Assembly (NCBI RefSeq): GCF_016056305.1
Contig: NZ_JAECZC010000041.1
Coordinates: forward strand, 1 to 46,434
DNA from: Amazonocrinis nigriterrae CENA67
GTDB lineage: Bacteria > Cyanobacteriota > Cyanobacteriia > Cyanobacteriales > Nostocaceae
DNA: 46,434 nucleotides
Direction of reading: 5' to 3'
Positions 41,490 through 46,434 of the stretch are shown piece by piece. The notes under the pieces are model-generated. The model was not told the origin of the DNA, searched no databases, and was given only the letters and a program-made list of their open reading frames with translations. The position numbers and the translations under genes were made by a program. Positions within the stretch are counted from its first letter, which is position 1. Each line of letters begins with the position of its first letter.

Positions 41490-41626
41490 AGGGACTTCCA
41501 GAAATTAAATTATTCAATTTGGAGAGCAAAGACAATTAATAGACTCTTTCTCCCCCAGCTACCCCAGCCTCCCCAGCTCCCCCAGTTTCAAAAGCGATGG
41601 AATACTTAATTTAGTTGGAAGTCCCT
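41490..41626. repeat. Inverted-repeat-bounded element, 11-bp termini
   Basis: AGGGACTTCCA at 41490-41500 and TGGAAGTCCCT at 41616-41626 are exact complements, enclosing a C-rich interior (CCCCCAGCTACCCCAGCC at about 41552). 137 bp, similar in size and design to the 10436-10577 element but different termini. Confidence 0.6.
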
Positions 41627-41650
41627 TATGTGTCTTTCTATCGGTGCAGT

Positions 41651-42715
41651 TCATACTGGCTGAAACAGGGAATTTACTACTTTACTCAGTTGTTGAAGTT
41701 TGGCGGCAACTGCGCCACTAGTGAATAATTCTTGCGCTTTGACTATACCCGATCGCATATCTGGACAAATACCACTTTGCCATAGATAAAACCCGCCATT
41801 CCACAAGGCTGTTTGCATGAGTTCCCCAGATTTACCAGCCAATACTTCATGTATACCAGCAACGAGTTCTTCAGTGCTACCAAGGGGTACATTCTTAGTA
41901 GTAAAGCCATAATCATGGGGTGCAAGAAGTAACCTTTCTATTTCTATTGGTGCGTTCGGTACTGATAAAGCAATAATGGCAGTGCGATCGCGTGGTAAAT
42001 CGCAACTACCTTCTAATCCCTTCACCAAGGTAAATTTTGTCACGCCCCGCAACCCCAAAGCTACTCGGAACATGGCTTCTGTGGGAGGATGAACAAACCC
42101 AGGAATTATATGGGCATCCCCAGCATAAGGACACCAAATTAATTCCATTGTGGCTAAGGGGGGACGTTTGCCGAGTTGGTCACGGTACTCCCAAATAGTT
42201 TTAGTTAAAGGAAAATGAAGCGGTGTATAAACAAAGCCTACTCCTGTTTGCTCAAACACCTGCTGAGTTTTGGAGAGTGGTAAGCTAGTCCAATCAATTC
42301 CTAATCCCTGCCAAATTTCTACTAGGGGTAAACCATACTTTGTCGGCAAGCGATCGCCACCATGCATGATAATTGGTTGTCCAACTGCGGCGAGTAATAA
42401 AGCCGTTACTGGGGCAATTGGTGCTGTGCGCGTTCTGCCATCATAAGGTATACCAAAAACGATCACTGGATGTGCCCAGGCAATAGGTTGTAGCTTTGGC
42501 CCCAATTCATCGTAGGCATCTAACATCCCCGCTAACTCTTCCCCCGTGGGACGCCTGATGCGGTGGGCAATCAAAAATGCTCCTATTTGGGCTGGTGTTG
42601 CTTCACCAAGCAGCATCATTCTAGTAGCGGTGGCTACTTCAGCACGAGTTAAATTTTCTCCCGTGTGGTTGCCACTGCCTACCTTTTTCAGCAATTCTCT
42701 AAATACATTGCTCAT
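41651..42715 (-). CDS. cnaT: CnaT, TrpD-like protein required for nitrate-assimilation gene expression
   Basis: 354 residues resembling anthranilate phosphoribosyltransferase (glycosyltransferase family 3): helical N-terminal domain TRAEVATATRMMLLGEATPA, QIGAFLIAHRIRRPTGEELA, then the core with PVTALLLAAVGQPIIMHGGD. The KVGTGGD-type PRPP loop of true TrpD is altered (FGIPYDGRTRTAPIAP), so tryptophan synthesis is unlikely. In Anabaena PCC 7120, cnaT (all0601) lies next to ntcB (all0602), encodes a protein of this kind, and is needed for nir-operon expression. Here it follows ntcB by 83 bp, same strand. Identification rests on that neighbourhood plus fold; the biochemical role is unknown. Confidence 0.8.
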   Translation of the reverse strand: MSNVFRELLKKVGSGNHTGENLTRAEVATATRMMLLGEATPAQIGAFLIAHRIRRPTGEELAGMLDAYDELGPKLQPIAWAHPVIVFGIPYDGRTRTAPIAPVTALLLAAVGQPIIMHGGDRLPTKYGLPLVEIWQGLGIDWTSLPLSKTQQVFEQTGVGFVYTPLHFPLTKTIWEYRDQLGKRPPLATMELIWCPYAGDAHIIPGFVHPPTEAMFRVALGLRGVTKFTLVKGLEGSCDLPRDRTAIIALSVPNAPIEIERLLLAPHDYGFTTKNVPLGSTEELVAGIHEVLAGKSGELMQTALWNGGFYLWQSGICPDMRSGIVKAQELFTSGAVAAKLQQLSKVVNSLFQPV

Positions 42716-42730
42716 TTGTCCTTTGTCCTT

Positions 42731-42797
42731 TGTCAGTAGTCAGTTGTTAGTAGTCAGTTGTTAGTACTATTGACCACTGACCACTGACCACTGACCA
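42731..42797. repeat. STRR arrays between ntcB and cnaT
   Basis: AGTAGTCAGTTGTT units (42735-42765) followed by four TGACCAC heptamers (42771-42797) occupy the gap. Confidence 0.85.
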
Positions 42798-42798
42798 T

Positions 42799-43746
42799 TT
42801 AAGAAGCCGATCGCTGCTGCTGAAATTGCGGTGGGATATTTTCCCGTACCAGTTGCCAAAAGTGATTGATTGGGGGAATCTGGAGACGGTCTATTGTGGT
42901 TACCATAACTACCCGACGAGTTAAGGCTGTATTGTCAGATGTAGCACCAGTGCTATTACTAGCTAGGGAACGAACTGCCAAGGTGGGGTCATGCAGTGCT
43001 TCCATGAGTGCTGAGCGAGGTAGCAAAGCTATGAGTTCGCCTTGTCGCACTACTCCCCGGAAGGCATCTAAGGTATTTACCTCTAAAGCTGCCTGGAGTT
43101 TAGCTTCCAACCGCTCAAACTTATCTTGTACTAGGCGTTGCATTCCATATCCATCTTTAAAAACCACTTGGGGATAACGAATTAGCTCCGACCAAGGGAT
43201 GCGTTCATATTGGGCTAGGGGATGATTTGCTGCAACTAAGACTTCTATTGGTTCATCATATAGTACTTCTACCACCATATCTCTGCCAGTGGTTAAAAAG
43301 CGATTATTCATCACAATTGCTAGATCTACCAATCCATCCTTGAGGACTTTGAGGGCGCGATCGCTACCCAATGATGTGACTCGCAATTGTACTTCTGGAT
43401 AATCGTGACAAAATTTTTGCAACACTGGTGGCAGGTAAGAAGCGCAAAGCGAGTGAATCGCGGCAATGCATAGTTCTGGCTGCTTTCCTGCGATTAAATC
43501 TGTTAATTCTTGTGTAGCAATTTCCCACTCTTGGCAAATTTTGCGGGCACGAGGTAGTAAACGTTCACCTCCCAGAGTTAATTTGGCGTGACTGGTTCTG
43601 TGAAATAGTTCTACCCCGACATCGGCTTCCAAAGACTGGATTTGACGACTAATAGTCGATTGGGTGACACGACATTTTCGGGCTGCTTGTTGAAAGCTGC
43701 CAGTTTCCGCGATCGCCAGAAAGGCTTGCAACTGCTCTAGCCGCAT
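42799..43746 (-). CDS. ntcB: NtcB, LysR-type activator of nitrate assimilation
   Basis: 315 residues. The N-terminal HTH (MRLEQLQAFLAIAETGSFQQ, AARKCRVTQSTISRQIQSLE) matches the NtcB branch of LysR regulators; the effector domain spans about 90-300 (PELCIAAIHSLCASYLPPVL). NtcB activates the nir (nitrate/nitrite assimilation) operon together with NtcA in Anabaena. The following cnaT gene supports the call. The C-terminus has a polar tail (PPQFQQQRSAS). A perfect NtcA-type palindrome sits five bases before the start codon. The nir genes themselves are not in the window. Confidence 0.85.
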   Translation of the reverse strand: MRLEQLQAFLAIAETGSFQQAARKCRVTQSTISRQIQSLEADVGVELFHRTSHAKLTLGGERLLPRARKICQEWEIATQELTDLIAGKQPELCIAAIHSLCASYLPPVLQKFCHDYPEVQLRVTSLGSDRALKVLKDGLVDLAIVMNNRFLTTGRDMVVEVLYDEPIEVLVAANHPLAQYERIPWSELIRYPQVVFKDGYGMQRLVQDKFERLEAKLQAALEVNTLDAFRGVVRQGELIALLPRSALMEALHDPTLAVRSLASNSTGATSDNTALTRRVVMVTTIDRLQIPPINHFWQLVRENIPPQFQQQRSAS

Positions 43747-43751
43747 TGTTA

Positions 43752-43767
43752 TGTAGCCTGAATTACA
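43752..43767. promoter_or_regulatory. NtcA-type site TGTA-N8-TACA at ntcB start
   Basis: TGTAGCCTGAATTACA contains GTA-N8-TAC exactly, extended by T and A at the ends. Its right half-site to start-codon distance is only five bases on the ntcB strand. A normal class II activator site would lie about 41 bp before the transcription start, so this position would suit repression, or activation of a different transcript, better. Confidence 0.5.
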
Positions 43768-43953
43768 TTTATGGCTTTCATTAAGTTAACGGTTTTATCC
43801 TCTCAATTTAGTAGAGTTTGATACAAGTCTTTGTTTTGTCAATGGTCAATGGTCATTTGTCATTTGTTTAGGAGTGAAGAATTATTTCTCTACCAACACT
43901 GCTGTTAGCCTTGTCTTTCTCATCTCCCTCATCCCTATTTTCATGAAAGCAAC

Positions 43954-44607
43954 TTACTTTCTCTTGGAAGAAGGTGAATCTGCTCGTAATTGTTGCCTTC
44001 CGTTGGTGATAATTCGTAACATATCTTGAAGGTCTTGCTCAATACCTTCGAGGACACTATCAGCGTATTCATCAGCACCGTTTTCAATTTCTTGAGCTTG
44101 GGCGATCGCTGTTTTTCTGATTTCTTCTAACTCTTGCTGACAAGCACGGCGCTTGAGGTCAATTTCCGTGAGGGTTTCTTGCATCATTGCCTCACATTCA
44201 AGTTGTACTTTTCGTCGCAGTTCTTCAGCTTCTCGTTCTGCCTGCTTGATGATATCGCTTTGGGCTAAAATTTGCGCTCTTTTGGCTTGGGCAGCTTCAA
44301 CAATTTGCTGCCCATACTCTTCTGCTTCCAGCAAAACTTCATCTTTTTGTTCTAGGATAGCGGCTGCTTCCTGAAACACTGATGGCAAGGAAACTCTGAT
44401 GAAATCGAGTTGCTCCAATAGTTTTTCTTCGTCTACTAGTGTGCGTCCCGTCAGCGGAATGCGGAAACCATCATCAATAATTAATTCCTCCAGCCGATTG
44501 AGTTCTTCCTGAATATCTACACTTCCAGATCCGTCGGGATACTCTGGCGGGGGGAGATAGTTTCCGTTGTCATTGGGTTCGCCGTTGGGGAGTTGTGGTT
44601 GTAGCAT
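43954..44607 (-). CDS. DivIVA/AtpF-like coiled-coil protein
   Basis: 217 residues. A Pro/Asn-rich start (about 1-30) precedes a helical region that is almost continuously charged from about 30 to 205: [60 protein letters not shown], and [20 protein letters not shown]. Such proteins in cyanobacteria are often annotated DivIVA or ATP synthase B-like by composition; function uncertain. The ATG at 44607 lies inside the coaD coding region, overlapping it by 91 bp in another frame, and no Shine-Dalgarno sequence precedes it. Co-transcription with coaD is near certain. Confidence 0.82.
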   Translation of the reverse strand: MLQPQLPNGEPNDNGNYLPPPEYPDGSGSVDIQEELNRLEELIIDDGFRIPLTGRTLVDEEKLLEQLDFIRVSLPSVFQEAAAILEQKDEVLLEAEEYGQQIVEAAQAKRAQILAQSDIIKQAEREAEELRRKVQLECEAMMQETLTEIDLKRRACQQELEEIRKTAIAQAQEIENGADEYADSVLEGIEQDLQDMLRIITNGRQQLRADSPSSKRK

Positions 44608-45068
44608 TTGTATATATCTAAAGCAATGTGTGGGGGAACAAGATGATCGACAGAACCACCAAACCTTGCAATCTCTTTTACCACACTACTACTTAAAAAA
44701 CTATACTCGTTTGATGTTGCCAGAAAAACTGTCTCTATTTGAGTTGAAATAGTTTTATTAGTGTGAGCCATTTGTAGCTCTACTTCAAAGTCAGAAATTG
44801 CTCGTAAACCCCGCAGTAAAACTCCTGCGTGTTGCTTTTGGGCGTAGTTGACGGTAAGACCATCAAAGCTATCTACTTCTACATTAGGTAGATGTCGCGT
44901 AGCTATATGAATCTGTTCTAGTCGTTGCTGCACAGTAAAAAGTGGAACTTTATTAGGGTTCCGTAATACAGCAACAATCACCTTCTCAAACAGCCGACTA
45001 CCACGCTGAATGATATCAAGATGACCTAAAGTGATGGGGTCGAAGCTACCTGGATAAATAGCAATCAC
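44517..45068 (-). CDS. coaD: Phosphopantetheine adenylyltransferase
   Basis: 183 residues. It adds AMP to 4'-phosphopantetheine to give dephospho-CoA. The nucleotidyltransferase fold shows [20 protein letters not shown] (T-x-G-H motif, His about 18), [20 protein letters not shown], and the S-x-S-x-x-V motif in [19 protein letters not shown]. Residues after about 158 ([20 protein letters not shown]) are a tail beyond the usual ~160-residue enzyme; this tail shares 91 bp with the start of the next gene. panD lies upstream of the convergent block at 39198. Confidence 0.95.
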   Translation of the reverse strand: MIAIYPGSFDPITLGHLDIIQRGSRLFEKVIVAVLRNPNKVPLFTVQQRLEQIHIATRHLPNVEVDSFDGLTVNYAQKQHAGVLLRGLRAISDFEVELQMAHTNKTISTQIETVFLATSNEYSFLSSSVVKEIARFGGSVDHLVPPHIALDIYKCYNHNSPTANPMTTETISPRQSIPTDLEV

Positions 45069-45111
45069 GATACTTAGGTGCCTTAAAGATGCTTGAGTAA
45101 TTATATCGAAA

Positions 45112-45256
45112 GGTTGGGGATTGGGGATTGGGTATCGGGGATTAGGTACTGGGGATCGGTTACTGAGGATTAGGGATTGGAAAAATTGATGACTATATCT
45201 CTTTCCCAGTCACCAGTCCCCAGTCGCCAGTCACCAGTCCCCAGTCCCCAGTCCCC
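45112..45256. repeat. STRR inverted pair (GGGGATT / CCCCAGT)
   Basis: GGGGATTGGG-type units (45115-45180) and CCCCAGTCGCCAGT-type units (45205-45256), complementary in kind, separated by about 25 bases including TTGATGACTATATCTCTTTC. The gap 45069-45361 between divergent coaD and lgt otherwise shows only a weak AACCCC/GGGGTT hairpin at about 45295-45316. Confidence 0.85.
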
Positions 45257-45361
45257 AGTCAAGCAAAACCTGCTCTAATTGTTTATATAGAAAAACCCCC
45301 TTTCAATGGTGGGGTTAAAAGCTGATCACAGCTGAAAAATTAGTCAACTAGGTACTTTTGC

Positions 45362-46237
45362 ATGGCACTGGATCTTTCCACTTTGCCTTTGGCATTTCAA
45401 TTTACTTCACCAGGGCCAATCTTGGTGAAGCTAGGGCCAATAACTATCCGCTGGTATGGCTTGTTGATTGCCACAGCCGTATTAATCGGTGTCAGCCTTT
45501 CTCAATACTTAGCAAAGCGCCGTAACGTCAATCCAGACTTGCTAAGCGATTTGTCAATTTGGTTGGTGATTGGGGCAATACCGGCAGCACGGCTGTATTA
45601 CGTTTTATTTCAGTGGTCAGAATATGCCCAGTCTCCTGAGCGAATTATTGCTATTTGGCAAGGGGGCATTGCAATTCACGGAGCAATTATTGGTGGTACA
45701 ATAGCCGCTTTAATTTTTGCCAGACTTAAGCAAGTTTCTTTTTGGCAGATGGCTGATTTAGTGGCTCCTTCTCTGATTTTAGGGCAAGCGATCGGGCGTT
45801 GGGGTAATTTCTTTAACTCTGAGGCTTTTGGTGCCCCTACCAACTTACCTTGGAGGTTGTATATTCCACTAGAACGCCGTCCTCCAGAATTAGCTAGTTT
45901 TGAGTATTTTCATCCCACATTTCTCTACGAATCTTTGTGGGATTTAATGGTGTTTGCTCTGTTGCTGACGTTATTTTTTCGGGGTGTCGCTGGCAAGTCG
46001 CGGTTGCGAGTGGGTACGCTGTTTATGGTTTACCTGGCAACCTACAGCTTAGGACGCTTTTGGATTGAGGGTCTTCGCACTGATAGTTTGATGCTGGGGC
46101 CGCTGCGGATTGCACAGGTTGTCAGCCTCACTGGAATCGCTTTAGGATTAGCAGGTTTAGCTTGGCTTTACATACGTAAACGCCCTCTGCCTGATGTAGT
46201 TTCTCCCCTGAAAGGAGATGGGGAGATGGGGGGATAG
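45362..46237 (+). CDS. lgt: Prolipoprotein diacylglyceryl transferase
   Basis: 291 residues. Integral membrane enzyme that transfers diacylglyceryl from phosphatidylglycerol to the lipobox cysteine of prolipoproteins. The signature [17 protein letters not shown] (about 139-155) includes GRxGNFxNxE; other blocks are [34 protein letters not shown] and [15 protein letters not shown]. About seven membrane helices. The last residues (LKGDGEMGG) come from the tandem repeat just downstream, so the original C-terminus seems altered. The window also encodes one lipoprotein-type substrate (11344-12504). Confidence 0.97.
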   Translation: MALDLSTLPLAFQFTSPGPILVKLGPITIRWYGLLIATAVLIGVSLSQYLAKRRNVNPDLLSDLSIWLVIGAIPAARLYYVLFQWSEYAQSPERIIAIWQGGIAIHGAIIGGTIAALIFARLKQVSFWQMADLVAPSLILGQAIGRWGNFFNSEAFGAPTNLPWRLYIPLERRPPELASFEYFHPTFLYESLWDLMVFALLLTLFFRGVAGKSRLRVGTLFMVYLATYSLGRFWIEGLRTDSLMLGPLRIAQVVSLTGIALGLAGLAWLYIRKRPLPDVVSPLKGDGEMGG

Positions 46238-46347
46238 GGAGATGAGGGGATGGGTGATGGGTAATGGGTAATGGGTGAGATGTGGTGAATAATAGTAAAA
46301 TCCAATTACCAATTACCAATTCCCAATTCCCCATTCCCAATGCCCTA
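46218..46347. repeat. Composite STRR repeat, second copy
   Basis: GAGATGGGGGGAT and GGGTAAT units, a core GAGATGTGGTGAATAATAGT, then ATTACCA/ATTCCCA units to 46347. The core and flanks match 1-178 closely. The partial gene beyond it ends inside the array. Confidence 0.85.
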
Positions 46348-46434
46348 TGCCCAATTCCCACTGACTGAAGAACGAAATAAATGATTATGTTCAGGATGAT
46401 ATAAACGCGATCGCCCTGTTGTCGGTAAAAGTGC
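46345..46434 (-). CDS. 3' end of a truncated gene, possibly precorrin-4 C11-methyltransferase
   Basis: Only the last 29 residues lie in the window: LPTTGRSRLYHPEHNHLFRS then SVSGNWA and TAG. The phrase SRLYHPEHxHLFR resembles the C-terminus of cyanobacterial CobM-type methyltransferases, which would fit a cobamide link with cobT, but so short a match is weak. The last five to seven residues (VSGNWA) are encoded by the repeat array. Confidence 0.35.
   Translation of the reverse strand, partial: ALLPTTGRSRLYHPEHNHLFRSSVSGNWA

Overview
The window reads as chromosomal DNA of a filamentous, heterocyst-forming cyanobacterium (Nostoc/Anabaena-like, order Nostocales). Three things point there: the HIP1 octamer GCGATCGC recurs throughout; heptamer and nonamer tandem arrays of the STRR type fill many intergenic gaps; and the gene content is cyanobacterial (ntcB-cnaT nitrate-regulation pair, CobT of the cyanobacterial/archaeal type, CSP41-like epimerase, cyanobacterial U32 peptidase). 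I saw no rRNA, tRNA, CRISPR array, prophage or intact IS.

Layout. 0.2-2.9 kb: riboflavin synthase, divergent from a DUF151 bifunctional nuclease and an aldo/keto reductase with a ferredoxin-like tail. 2.9-4.7 kb: a decayed patch with a Uma2 remnant, a HicB-like gene stopped by an internal TAG, and a 419-aa protein of unknown function. 4.8-12.5 kb: U32 peptidase, a LysR regulator, two secreted unknown proteins, a methyltransferase and a Tat/lipoprotein solute-binding protein. 13.3-16.5 kb: a coiled-coil protein, then a tight minus-strand set Crp/Fnr regulator - DUF2232 membrane protein - CobT. 17.5-21.7 kb: a 1423-residue protein joining coiled coils and a long low-complexity linker to an Hsp70/actin-type ATPase fold.

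22-32.8 kb is a surface-polysaccharide region: two polyprenyl-phosphate sugar transferases, a GT4 glycosyltransferase, the GDP-fucose pair gmd and fcl, an rfbD-type reductase and a CSP41-like epimerase. A lone sugar-ABC permease, a 5-FTHF cyclo-ligase and two gene wrecks (c-type cytochrome, catalase-like) lie between them. 32.9-37 kb: an intact Uma2 nuclease, pgsA, aspartate ammonia-lyase, a P-type ATPase tail fragment and a DUF362 protein. 38-46.4 kb: a small membrane protein, ppa, panD, a metallo-beta-lactamase-fold protein that has lost its main metal motif, a methyltransferase, cnaT, ntcB, a DivIVA/AtpF-like coiled-coil protein overlapping coaD, lgt, and the 3' end of a further gene that may be cobM.

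How things fit together: ntcB and cnaT form the regulatory pair known from Anabaena to be needed for nir-operon expression; gmd and fcl make GDP-L-fucose, and the nearby sugar transferases and GT4 enzyme could use such donors to start and extend a polysaccharide. The most unusual features are the Hsp70-like giant protein, the MBL-fold pseudoenzyme beside panD, repeats inserted in frame in several housekeeping genes, repeat arrays arranged as unit-spacer-inverted unit, and a CRP-like site followed about 75 bp later by a strong terminator. No complete new defence or biosynthetic system is evident.
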